DNA from: Gammaproteobacteria bacterium
GTDB lineage: Bacteria; Pseudomonadota; Gammaproteobacteria; Arenicellales; Spongiicolonaceae
Assembly: GCA_007570945.1 (NCBI GenBank)
Contig: RKSH01000232.1
Location: 1 to 15,223 of the forward strand
DNA: 15,223 nt
Direction of reading: 5' to 3'
Below are positions 1 to 7,157 of this stretch, piece after piece (position 1 is the stretch's first letter; each line of letters begins with the position of its first letter). Under the pieces are notes generated by a model. It worked only from the letters and a program-made list of their open reading frames with translations, did not search any database and was not told where the DNA came from. A program made the translations under genes and the position numbers.

Positions 1-426
1 CGCCAGTTCCGCGAAATTCCCGGCCTGTTGGAGGGCAAAGCCGAACCCGACACCGCAAGATGCGTGGACATCGCCACCCGCGCCGCGCTCAAGCGCATGG
101 TGCTGCCCGGCGTGCTGGCGGTGGCGGCGCCGGTGGTGGTGGGCTTCGGCCTCGGCCCGGCAGCCCTCGGCGGCATGCTCGGCGGCGCGCTCATCGGCTG
201 CGTCCTCCTCGCCCTCACCATGGCCAACGCCGGCGGCGCCTGGGACAATGCAAAAAAATTCGTGGAACGCGGCAACCTCGGCGGCAAGGGCTCGGAAGTG
301 CACAAAGCCACCGTGGTCGGCGACACCGTCGGCGACCCGTTCAAAGACACCTCGGGGCCGTCCATGAACATTCTCATCAATGTGATGGCGATCGTGAGCC
401 TGGTGATTGCGCCGCTGTTGGGGTGA
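1..426 (+). CDS. hppA: Membrane-bound proton-translocating pyrophosphatase, C-terminal part
   Basis: This is the 3' end of a gene that begins outside the window; 141 codons and a TGA stop are present. M-PPases hydrolyse pyrophosphate at the cytoplasmic face and pump H+ (or Na+) across the inner membrane. The visible part carries the conserved GGAWDNAKK motif (local residues 78-86) and DTVGDPFKDTSGPS (108-121), both contributing to the PPi/Mg site, plus hydrophobic helices at about 34-75 and 122-140 that match the last membrane segments of the family. The residue that separates K+-dependent from K+-independent enzymes lies upstream and is not visible, so the ion type stays open. The gene ends 7 bases before the VOC protein. 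A PPi-dependent phosphofructokinase lies at the other end of the window, which fits a PPi-using metabolism. Family assignment is very secure. Confidence 0.95.
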   Translation, partial: RQFREIPGLLEGKAEPDTARCVDIATRAALKRMVLPGVLAVAAPVVVGFGLGPAALGGMLGGALIGCVLLALTMANAGGAWDNAKKFVERGNLGGKGSEVHKATVVGDTVGDPFKDTSGPSMNILINVMAIVSLVIAPLLG

Positions 427-433
427 GGGCGAA

Positions 434-805
434 GTGCAAACCGCGCGCTTCGGTTTCGCAACCCCGGTCTTTTACGTCGCCGACTTGGCCGCGGCGCGGG
501 ATTTTTACCGGGATGCGCTGGGCTTTGCCGTGGACACCTGCTGGCCCGATGACGGCGACCCGCGGGTGCTGATACTGGACCGCGGCGAGGCGCATTTAAT
601 GTTTGTGCGCGAGGACGACGGGGAAAAACTCTCGCGCCGCGCCGAGGTACGCATTGAAACACCGGGCGTCGCCGCGCTGCACAAAAAACTGGCCCCGAAA
701 GTGACGATGGAATGGGGGCCGGAAGTGTACTTTTACGGCCGCCGCGAATTTTCAATACGCGACCCGAACGGGGTTTCGGTGATTTTTACCGAGGAGGCGG
801 GGTGA
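434..805 (+). CDS. VOC-superfamily (glyoxalase/bleomycin-resistance-like) protein
   Basis: A 123-residue protein with one vicinal-oxygen-chelate module in the usual order: an N-terminal strand and helix (TPVFYVADLAAARDFYRDAL, residues 9-28) and a C-terminal FSIRDPNGVSVIF segment, the common end of these proteins. The glutamate in the last strand and acidic residues in the middle could hold a metal, but the substrate cannot be told; members include glyoxalases, dioxygenases and antibiotic-binding proteins. I chose GTG at 434 because it follows a GAGGG purine stretch at a suitable distance and starts just before the conserved first strand; an upstream TTG at 407 would lie inside hppA. It sits 7 bases after hppA in the same direction, so it is probably co-transcribed, and its stop codon overlaps a hairpin that may end that transcript. 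Confidence 0.8.
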   Translation: MQTARFGFATPVFYVADLAAARDFYRDALGFAVDTCWPDDGDPRVLILDRGEAHLMFVREDDGEKLSRRAEVRIETPGVAALHKKLAPKVTMEWGPEVYFYGRREFSIRDPNGVSVIFTEEAG

Positions 806-823
806 GGGCCGCCCGCCTTGTTT
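795..823 (+). terminator. Candidate rho-independent terminator after hppA-VOC
   Basis: A seven-base stem, AGGCGGG (795-801) with CCCGCCT (812-818), encloses a 10-base loop and is followed by TGTTT. It overlaps the stop codon of the VOC gene and lies at the end of a plus-strand unit facing a convergent gene, where a terminator is expected. The T tract is short, so termination may be weak. Confidence 0.4.
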
Positions 824-2456
824 AACCCATCTCCCCCGCCCTCTCCCGCAGCACAAATTTCTGAATCTTCCCGGTGGAAGTCTTTGGCAGCGGGCCGAAA
901 ACCACCGTGCGCGGAATCTTAAACGACGCCAGGCGGTCGCGGCACCATTGGATTATGTCTTCGGCGGCGGTTTCCTGCGCGCCGGGTTTGAGGGTGACGA
1001 AAGCGCACGGGCTTTCGCCCCATGTTTCATCCGGGCGGGCGACCACCGCGGCCTCCATGATTTGCGGGTGTTTGTAGAGCGCCTCCTCCACCTCCAGGCT
1101 GGAAATGTTTTCGCCGCCGGAAATGATGATGTCCTTGGAGCGGTCCTTGATTTCCACGTAGCCGTCGGCGTGCACCACGCCGAGGTCGCCGGTGTGGAAC
1201 CAGCCGCCGGTGAAGGCCTCGCCGCCGGCGCCGGGGTTTTTCAGGTAGCCTTTCATCACCGTGTTGCCGCGCAACATTAACTCGCCGATGGTGGCGCCGT
1301 CCGCCGGCACCGGCCGCATGGTTTCGGGGTCGGCGACCATGGCGTCCTCCAGCGTCGCGTGGTTCACGCCCTGGCGCGCCATTTTCAGCGCCTGTTCATC
1401 CGGCGAAAGTTCATTCCACTGCGGCTGCCATGCGCACACCGTCGCCGGGCCGTAGGTTTCGGTCAGGCCGTACAGATGGGCCACGCGAAAGCCCATTTTT
1501 TCCATGGCCAAAATCACCGCGCTCGGCGGCGCCGCGCCGCCGGTTGCAACCTCCACGGTGTGCCCGAACCTCACCTTGTCGCCGTCCGGCGCGTGCACCA
1601 GCATGTTCAGCACGATGGGCGCGCCGCACATGTGGGTGACGCGGTGGTCGCGGATCATGGGGAAGATTAATTTCGGCTCCACCTGGCGCAGGCAGACATG
1701 GGTGCCGCCCACCGCGGTCACCGCCCAGGTATAGGTCCAGCCGTTGCAGTGAAACATGGGCAGCGTCCACAGGTAAACCGAGTCGGCGGTGAGGCCGAAA
1801 GCGAGCGCGTTGCCGAGCGCGTTCAAGTAGGCGCCGCGGTGGTGGTAGACCACGCCCTTGGGGTTGCCGGTGGTGCCGGAGGTGTAGTTGAGGGAGATGC
1901 CATGCCACTCGTCGGCCGGCGGTTGCCAGTCAAATTGCGCATCCCCCTCATCGAGAAACGCCTCGTAATTTTTTTCGCCGATAAACTCACCGTCGCCGGC
2001 GGCGGTGTCGTCCACGTCAATGACGGTGATTTTTTGTTTGACCTTTTTCAGCGCCTCGGCAATGACGGTTGAGAACTCACGGTCGGTGAGCAGAACCTTC
2101 GCCTCGCCGTGGTTGAGGATGAAAGCGATGGTGTCGGCGTCCAGGCGGAAGTTTATGGCGTTCAACACGGCGCCGCACATGGGCACGCCGTAGTGCGCCT
2201 CCAGCATCGCCGGCGCATTGGGCGACATCACCGACACCGTGTCGCCCGCGCCGATGCCGCGCCCGCGCAGCGCGCCGCCGAGTTGGCGGCAGCGGCGGTA
2301 AAACTCGGCGTAGGTGCGGTGCATGCCGCCGTGAATGACGGCGCTTTTGTCCGGATACACCCGCGCCGCGCGCGCCAGAAAACTCAGCGGCGTCAGCGCG
2401 GCGTAGTTGGCGGCGTTCTTGTCAAGGCTCTGCTCAAAGATGTTGGGTTTGCCCAC
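822..2456 (-). CDS. dmdB: Acyl-CoA synthetase, DmdB/AlkK-like (probable 3-methylmercaptopropionyl-CoA ligase)
   Basis: A full-length 544-residue AMP-forming CoA ligase (ANL superfamily), cytoplasmic. Visible motifs are the P-loop YTSGTTGNPKGV (191-202), the acyl-pocket motif MFHCNGW (234-240), YGLTETYG (329-336), TGDL (422-425), the hinge DRSKD (438-442) and the catalytic lysine of PKTSTGKIQ at 530. Such enzymes activate a carboxylate with ATP and CoA, releasing AMP and PPi. The MFHCNGW form is shared by DmdB (methylmercaptopropionate) and medium-chain AlkK-type ligases, so sequence alone leaves the substrate open. The divergent neighbour resembling DMSP demethylase DmdA makes methylmercaptopropionate the likeliest one. 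The start is GTG, with GGAGG five bases upstream. The PPi it releases could feed hppA or the PPi phosphofructokinase. Confidence 0.85.
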   Translation of the reverse strand: MGKPNIFEQSLDKNAANYAALTPLSFLARAARVYPDKSAVIHGGMHRTYAEFYRRCRQLGGALRGRGIGAGDTVSVMSPNAPAMLEAHYGVPMCGAVLNAINFRLDADTIAFILNHGEAKVLLTDREFSTVIAEALKKVKQKITVIDVDDTAAGDGEFIGEKNYEAFLDEGDAQFDWQPPADEWHGISLNYTSGTTGNPKGVVYHHRGAYLNALGNALAFGLTADSVYLWTLPMFHCNGWTYTWAVTAVGGTHVCLRQVEPKLIFPMIRDHRVTHMCGAPIVLNMLVHAPDGDKVRFGHTVEVATGGAAPPSAVILAMEKMGFRVAHLYGLTETYGPATVCAWQPQWNELSPDEQALKMARQGVNHATLEDAMVADPETMRPVPADGATIGELMLRGNTVMKGYLKNPGAGGEAFTGGWFHTGDLGVVHADGYVEIKDRSKDIIISGGENISSLEVEEALYKHPQIMEAAVVARPDETWGESPCAFVTLKPGAQETAAEDIIQWCRDRLASFKIPRTVVFGPLPKTSTGKIQKFVLRERAGEMG

Positions 2457-2475
2457 GGCGGCCTCCGGCTATACA
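2449..2475 (+). promoter_or_regulatory. Possible promoter for the dmdA-like gene
   Basis: In the 75-base divergent gap, TATACA (2470-2475, continuing AAT) is a fair -10 box. TTGCCC at 2449-2454 is a weak -35 with a short 15-base spacer, and it lies inside the start of the opposite gene. Transcripts would begin about 50 bases before the dmdA start. No clear operator is visible in the gap. Confidence 0.3.
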
Positions 2476-2531
2476 ATGGCACCCCGCCACTGTAACACAC
2501 TCGCCGCCGCCGATTAAAAGAGCCGCCGGCC

Positions 2532-3695
2532 ATGAGCCTGCAAAACCCCACCCCCGCCAACCCGCAGCCGCTGACCGCTTTCAGCCCGCGCATTCGCAAG
2601 TCGCCGTTCTTCGCCGCCACCCGCCGCCACGGTTGCAACGCGTTCACCGTTTACAACCACACCTACCTGCCGCTGTACTACGCCGACCCGGTGACCGATT
2701 ACCGGCGGCTGGTGGAGCATGTGAGTTTGTGGGATGTGGCGTGCCAGCGGCAGGTGGAAATCACCGGCCGCGACGCCGCGCGCTTCACCCAGATGCTGAC
2801 GCCGCGCAACCTGTCGGCGGTGAAGGCCGGGCAGTGCCGGTATGTTTTGATTACCGACGAGAACGGCGGCATCATCAACGACCCGGTGCTGCTTAAACTC
2901 GGCGCCGCGCATTTTTGGCTGTCCCTCGCCGACTCGGACGTGCTGCTATGGGCCAAGGGCCTGGCGCAAAACGCCGGCATGGAGGTGAACATCACCGAGC
3001 CGGAAGTGTCGCCGTTGCAAGTGCAGGGGCCGAAGTCGCCGCAGGTAATCGCCGCCCTGTTTGGCGGCGCGGCGCGCGACTTGAAATATTTTCACTTCAT
3101 GGAGGCTGAGTGGAACGGCGCCAGCCTGCTGGTTTCCCGCACCGGCTGGAGCGGCGAGCGCGGCTATGAAATCTACCTGCGCGATGCGGCCCTCGGCGAT
3201 GCGCTGTGGGAGGCGGTGATGGAGGCGGGCAAACCGTTTTCCATCGGCCCCGGCGCGCCGTCGCACATCCGCCGCATTGAGGGCGGCATGCTGTCCCACG
3301 GCATGGACAGCGGCCTGGACACCAACCCGTTTGAGATGGGCCTGGAGCGGCTGGTGGACCTGGAACAGGACGCCGCGTTCATCGGCAAGGAGGCGTTGCG
3401 GCGCATTCGCGCCGAGGGCGTCCGGCGGCGCTTCACCGGCGCCACCATCGACGGCGCGCCGCTGGCGGCAAACGAGCACCACTGGCCGGTGCACAGCAAC
3501 GGCCTGGCGGTGGGAAAGCTGACCAGCATGGTCCACTCGCCGCGCCTTGGGCGAAACATCGGCCTTGTCCTCCTCCCAATAGGGTGCGCAAATCCCGGCA
3601 GCCGCGTCACCGTCCACACCGATGACGGCCCGCGCGATGCCACCGTCACCGCGCTGCCGTTTTACGATCCGGAAAAAAAACTGGCCCGGGGGTGA
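2532..3695 (+). CDS. dmdA: Probable dimethylsulfoniopropionate demethylase (DmdA-like, GcvT fold)
   Basis: A 387-residue tetrahydrofolate-dependent methyltransferase of the GcvT (aminomethyltransferase) fold. DmdA moves a methyl group from DMSP to tetrahydrofolate, giving methylmercaptopropionate in the cytoplasm. Features that resemble DmdA more than the glycine cleavage T protein are TVYNHTYLP (39-47), the block EHVSLWDVACQRQVEITG (62-79) and NDPVLLKL (116-123). The folate-binding region GWSGERGYEIYL (205-216) is present, and the C-terminal beta-barrel domain is complete (about 295-375). The length is slightly above that of known DmdA because of an N-terminal stretch of about 20 residues. 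ATG at 2532 has only a weak AAAAGAG ribosome site. The divergent DmdB-like ligase supports the role. GcvT-like relatives without DMSP activity are known, so the substrate is an inference. An A8 run lies just before the stop. Confidence 0.72.
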   Translation: MSLQNPTPANPQPLTAFSPRIRKSPFFAATRRHGCNAFTVYNHTYLPLYYADPVTDYRRLVEHVSLWDVACQRQVEITGRDAARFTQMLTPRNLSAVKAGQCRYVLITDENGGIINDPVLLKLGAAHFWLSLADSDVLLWAKGLAQNAGMEVNITEPEVSPLQVQGPKSPQVIAALFGGAARDLKYFHFMEAEWNGASLLVSRTGWSGERGYEIYLRDAALGDALWEAVMEAGKPFSIGPGAPSHIRRIEGGMLSHGMDSGLDTNPFEMGLERLVDLEQDAAFIGKEALRRIRAEGVRRRFTGATIDGAPLAANEHHWPVHSNGLAVGKLTSMVHSPRLGRNIGLVLLPIGCANPGSRVTVHTDDGPRDATVTALPFYDPEKKLARG

Positions 3696-4681
3696 CGGCG
3701 GTGGACGGCGAAAAAATTCTGTTTGTGTTCCCCGGCCAGGGTTCCCAATACCCCGGCATGGGCGGGGATTTGCACCACATGTTTGCAAGCGTGCGCAAAA
3801 TTTACGCGGACGCCTCGGAGGCCCTGGGCTACGACATCGCCGAACTTTCTTTCGGCGGCGGCGGCGGCGACATTCACCGCACAAAATTCACCCAGCCGGT
3901 ACTGCTCACCCATTCGGCCGCCTGCATGGCCGCGCTGGCCGAGTGCTGCGGTAAGTTTTTCACCGCGCACTGCGCCGCCGGCCACAGCCTCGGCGAATAC
4001 ACCGCGCTGGTGGCGGCGCACAGTTTGGACTTTGCCGGCGCGATGCGCCTGGTGCAAAAGCGCGGCGAACTCATGGGCGAACACGGCGAGGGCGAGATGA
4101 CCGCGCTGCCGCTGGATGTGGAAAGCGCGCGCGCCCTTGCCGACAAATATTTCTGCGCCGTCGCCGGCTGCAACCTCGCCGACCAGACCGTGGTCGGCGG
4201 CCGCGCCGAGGACCTGGAGGCGCTGGAGCGCGGCATGCGGGAACTGTATCCGAAGAAACGTTTCGCAAGATTAAAAACCGAAGGCGCGTTTCACACCCAC
4301 TACATGGTAAAGGCGGCACGCGAGTTTCGCGCGGCGCTCGCCGCCGCCGATTTGCAGCCGCCGGAAATTGAAGTGCTGTCCAACTACACCGGCGGCTTCC
4401 ACGGCGGCGATGCCGGCATAATCAAGTCGCGCCTGTTTTTTCAATTGTTCCACCCGGTGCAATGGCACGCCAACCTGCAAACCGCGGCAGCCGCCGGCGT
4501 CACCCGCATCGTGGAATTCGGCGGCGGCATCGGAAGCGGCGAAACCCCGGCCGAAAAACGCCCGAATCTGGAAGGCATCATCAAAAAAGCCTTCCGCCGC
4601 AGCGCAAACCCGCCGGCCTACCATGCGGTGATTAACCTTGAAACGGCGCACACCACGGCGGAGGCGCTGGGACGGCGGTGA
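3692..4681 (+). CDS. Divergent malonyl-CoA:ACP transacylase-like acyltransferase
   Basis: A 329-residue stand-alone acyltransferase of the FabD family, which loads acyl groups from CoA onto acyl carrier protein. The catalytic parts are present: FPGQGSQ (13-19), GHSLGEY with nucleophile Ser99 (97-103), Arg124, which in FabD holds the malonyl carboxylate, and His201 in AFHTHYM. It departs from housekeeping FabD in several places: the usual GAMAA segment reads GEMTALPL (134-141), the region after QPV is short, the C-terminal GPGKVL loop is replaced by FGGGIGSGETP (276-286), and a tail of about 20 residues follows. No other fatty-acid genes are near, so it may be a paralogue with a special carrier or substrate. 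The GTG start overlaps the dmdA stop by four bases (GTGA); GTG at 3701 is an alternative. The coupling suggests a joint role with dmdA. Confidence 0.8.
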   Translation: MTAVDGEKILFVFPGQGSQYPGMGGDLHHMFASVRKIYADASEALGYDIAELSFGGGGGDIHRTKFTQPVLLTHSAACMAALAECCGKFFTAHCAAGHSLGEYTALVAAHSLDFAGAMRLVQKRGELMGEHGEGEMTALPLDVESARALADKYFCAVAGCNLADQTVVGGRAEDLEALERGMRELYPKKRFARLKTEGAFHTHYMVKAAREFRAALAAADLQPPEIEVLSNYTGGFHGGDAGIIKSRLFFQLFHPVQWHANLQTAAAAGVTRIVEFGGGIGSGETPAEKRPNLEGIIKKAFRRSANPPAYHAVINLETAHTTAEALGRR

Positions 4682-4712
4682 GGCCGGTGCAACCCAAAAC
4701 AGCGCAAACGAA

Positions 4713-4718
4713 TATAAT
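4713..4718 (+). promoter_or_regulatory. -10 box of the doxX promoter
   Basis: A perfect TATAAT stands in the 75-base gap after the acyltransferase gene, 38 bases before the doxX start codon. No convincing -35 box is visible about 17 bases upstream; the sequence there is CAACCC. The gene therefore probably has its own transcript. Confidence 0.5.
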
Positions 4719-4756
4719 CCCCGTCAGCCAATGAACCACCGCAGGAGGAATTGACA

Positions 4757-5164
4757 ATGAACGCGATTTGTAAATTTATGTGCTCGCTGTGCCCCTTTGC
4801 CGAGTTGGCCGGGCGGGCCGGGCTGGCCCTGGTCTTTTTGGTCGGGGGGATCGGTAAAATCACCGGTTACCAGGGCGCTTTCGGCTACATGCAAAGCAAG
4901 GGCGTACCGGGTGAACTTTTGCCGCTGGTGATTATTCTGGAAATCGCCGCGCCCATCGCCATCATCATCGGCTGGCAGACGCGCTGGGCGGCGCTGGCGC
5001 TGGCCGGGTTTACAGTGCTCACCGTGCTGTTTTTTCATTTTGATTTTGCCGACCGCGCGATGATGAAAAACATCGCCATCACCGGCGGCCTGCTGGTGCT
5101 GGCCTGCGCCGGCGCCGGGCGGTTCAGCGTGGACCGCATGCGCGCCGCCGGGCGGCCGAATTAA
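4757..5164 (+). CDS. DoxX-family membrane protein
   Basis: A 135-residue integral membrane protein of the DoxX family with four predicted helices: about 17-34 (beginning GRAGLALVFLVGG), 53-71, 74-92 and 104-120. The family signature is the first helix with FLVGGIGKITGY (27-38). DoxX was named for a subunit of the archaeal thiosulfate:quinone oxidoreductase, but most bacterial members have no proven function; links to redox balance and quinone pools have been suggested. The N-terminus holds three cysteines (CKFMCSLC), which may bind metal or form disulfides. ATG at 4757 follows a strong AGGAGG with an 8-base spacer, the best ribosome site in the window. The stop overlaps that of the convergent permease in the shared TTAA. 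Confidence 0.85.
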   Translation: MNAICKFMCSLCPFAELAGRAGLALVFLVGGIGKITGYQGAFGYMQSKGVPGELLPLVIILEIAAPIAIIIGWQTRWAALALAGFTVLTVLFFHFDFADRAMMKNIAITGGLLVLACAGAGRFSVDRMRAAGRPN

Positions 5165-7125
5165 AAAACCAGGTTCACCATCACCAGCATCACCGCCAGA
5201 AAAATCAGGGTCATCGCCCCCCCGGCGCGCATGTAGTCCGCCACGCGGTAGCCGCCGGGGCCCATGATCAGGGCGTTCACCTGGTGGGTGGGGATGAGGA
5301 ACGAGTTGGAGGTGGCGAGGGCGACGGTGATGGCGAAGACCGCCGGGTCGCCGCCGCCGGCCACCGCGATGTTCACCGCCAGCGGCACCAGCAGCACGGT
5401 GGCGCCCACATTGGACATCATCAGCGAGAAGAACGTGGACAGCACGGCAATCACCGCCAGCAGCACCCACAGCGGCACCGCGCCCAGGGCGTGCAGAATG
5501 TGCGCGGCGATCCACTGTGCGGCGCCGGTGTGCTCCACCGCCAGGCCGAGGGGGATTAAACTGGCCAGCAGAAACACCGTCTTCCAACTAACCGCGCTGT
5601 AGGCCTCCTCGATTTTCAGCACGCCGGTGAGGATCATGCCGATGGCGCCGGCCATCAGCGCCACCGCCAGGCGCAGGTCGGTGAAGAGCGCCAGGCCCAG
5701 GGCAAGCAGAAAAAAAGCCAGCGCGTGGCCGACTTTTTTCGGGCGCAGTTCTTCCTTGGGGTATTCGGTGGTGACCACGACAAAGTTGCGGTCGCGCTCC
5801 ACCCGCTGCAGGCTTTCCCACGAAGTGTGGCACACCAGGGTGTCGCCCGACTGCAGCGGAATATGGACGATGTTCTCGGTGATGGTTTCGCCGAGGCGGT
5901 GGATGGCGAGCACCGTCAGGCCGTGGTCCTTGCGCAGCCAGCTCTCGCCGATGGTGGGGCCGATGTGGCGCGAGCCCGGCGGGATGACGATCTCGGCGAC
6001 GCCGGCCTTGGTCTGGGTCAGGTAGTCGGCGAACACCCGCAACTGCGGCTCCACCACCGCCGCGCGCTCCTCGTTGAATTTTTTCATGGCGTACTCCGAG
6101 GCCATCACCGCCAGCACGTTGCCGGCGCCGATGGCGGTGTCGCGCGACAGGCCGCCGGGGCCGAGGCGCACTTTCTTGCCGTCGTGCACGCCGACGATGC
6201 GCATGACGAATGCCTTTTCCACATCGCCCACCAACTCGCCGATTAAATCCGACTCGGCCGGCACCCGCACCTCGTACAGCGCGTAGTGGATGCCGTAGGT
6301 TTTGCGGATGTACTCAATGGTGCCCATGGCCTCAATGGCGCCGGCCTTCACCGCCGGCAGCACGCGCCGGCCGGCGAGTACGAAATACAAAATCGCGCTG
6401 GCCAAAATGACCGCGCCGATGGGCGCCACGGCGAACAGGCCGAAAGTCTCCATCCGCTGCCCGGCCGGCAAACTGCGGTTGGAGCTGAGCAGCAGGTCGT
6501 TCAGCAAAATCAGCGGGCTTGAGCCGACCATGGTGAGGGTGCCGCCGCAAATCGCGCAAAACCCCATGGGCATCAGCAGCCGCGACGCCGGCAGGCCGGT
6601 GCGCGCCGAGATGCGGCTGATCACCGGAATGAACAGCGCGGCGGCGCCGACATTCTGCATGAAGCCGGAAATCAAGCCCGCCGTTCCGGAGGTGAGGGGG
6701 ACGATGCGCCGCTCGGTGCCGCCGCCGATGCGGGTGATGGTGTTGGCGACGCCGGTCATGACGCCGGTTTTGTCGAGGCTTGCGCCGATAATCATCACCG
6801 CAATGATGGACACCACCGCGTTGCTGCTGAAACCGCTGAACAATTCGCCCGCCGGCACCAGCGCCGCGGACACGCCCAGCGCCGGGCCCAGCCACGACCA
6901 CAGGCCGAGCAGAATCATGACGCCGATGCCGGTGGCGTCCAGCGAAAAAACCTCAAACGCGAACAGGTAAACGGTCAGCGCCAAAATGCACAGGGTGATG
7001 GCGATCTCAAGCGACGGCGCGGTGCTCCACAACAAATAACCTAGGTACAAAAACAGGAGGGCGGCGGCAATGCGGATGAACTTTCCTTCAAGGAACGAAA
7101 GAAAGGATTTGTAAACCTTCACCAT
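5161..7125 (-). CDS. SLC13/DASS-family permease with two RCK_C (TrkA-C) domains
   Basis: A 654-residue inner-membrane transporter. It has about 11-12 hydrophobic segments in two halves, with the paired hairpin motifs QNVGAAALFIP (157-167) and SNVGATVLLVP (571-581) that mark the inverted-repeat halves of SLC13 carriers. Between them lies a soluble part (about 283-455) that looks like two RCK_C/TrkA-C modules. Proteins of this layout include sulfate carriers of the Sac1/SLT type as well as uncharacterised anion permeases; sulfate, thiosulfate or an organic anion are all possible here. The open frame runs further upstream, but that part is antisense-like sequence inside the preceding gene. ATG at 7125 begins the natural amphipathic N-terminus. 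No ribosome site precedes it, while a TATAAT lies only 12 bases upstream. The gene is 32 bases downstream of the DmsC/SoeC-like anchor, suggesting sulfur-anion transport. Confidence 0.85.
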   Translation of the reverse strand: MVKVYKSFLSFLEGKFIRIAAALLFLYLGYLLWSTAPSLEIAITLCILALTVYLFAFEVFSLDATGIGVMILLGLWSWLGPALGVSAALVPAGELFSGFSSNAVVSIIAVMIIGASLDKTGVMTGVANTITRIGGGTERRIVPLTSGTAGLISGFMQNVGAAALFIPVISRISARTGLPASRLLMPMGFCAICGGTLTMVGSSPLILLNDLLLSSNRSLPAGQRMETFGLFAVAPIGAVILASAILYFVLAGRRVLPAVKAGAIEAMGTIEYIRKTYGIHYALYEVRVPAESDLIGELVGDVEKAFVMRIVGVHDGKKVRLGPGGLSRDTAIGAGNVLAVMASEYAMKKFNEERAAVVEPQLRVFADYLTQTKAGVAEIVIPPGSRHIGPTIGESWLRKDHGLTVLAIHRLGETITENIVHIPLQSGDTLVCHTSWESLQRVERDRNFVVVTTEYPKEELRPKKVGHALAFFLLALGLALFTDLRLAVALMAGAIGMILTGVLKIEEAYSAVSWKTVFLLASLIPLGLAVEHTGAAQWIAAHILHALGAVPLWVLLAVIAVLSTFFSLMMSNVGATVLLVPLAVNIAVAGGGDPAVFAITVALATSNSFLIPTHQVNALIMGPGGYRVADYMRAGGAMTLIFLAVMLVMVNLVF

Positions 7126-7137
7126 GGGGGCTTGCCG

Positions 7138-7143
7138 ATTATA
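7138..7143 (-). promoter_or_regulatory. -10 box close to the SLC13 permease start
   Basis: TATAAT on the minus strand ends 12 bases before the ATG at 7125. A transcript would start about 5 bases before the start codon, giving an almost leaderless mRNA, in line with the absence of a Shine-Dalgarno sequence. No -35 box is recognisable. Confidence 0.35.
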
Positions 7144-7157
7144 GCGGGCCGCAAGCC

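Noticed and set aside
5144..5156. GCCGCCGGGCGGC as a terminator of doxX
   Set aside because: It has a 5-bp stem with a 3-base loop inside the gene and is followed by AATTAAAAAA, not by a T tract.
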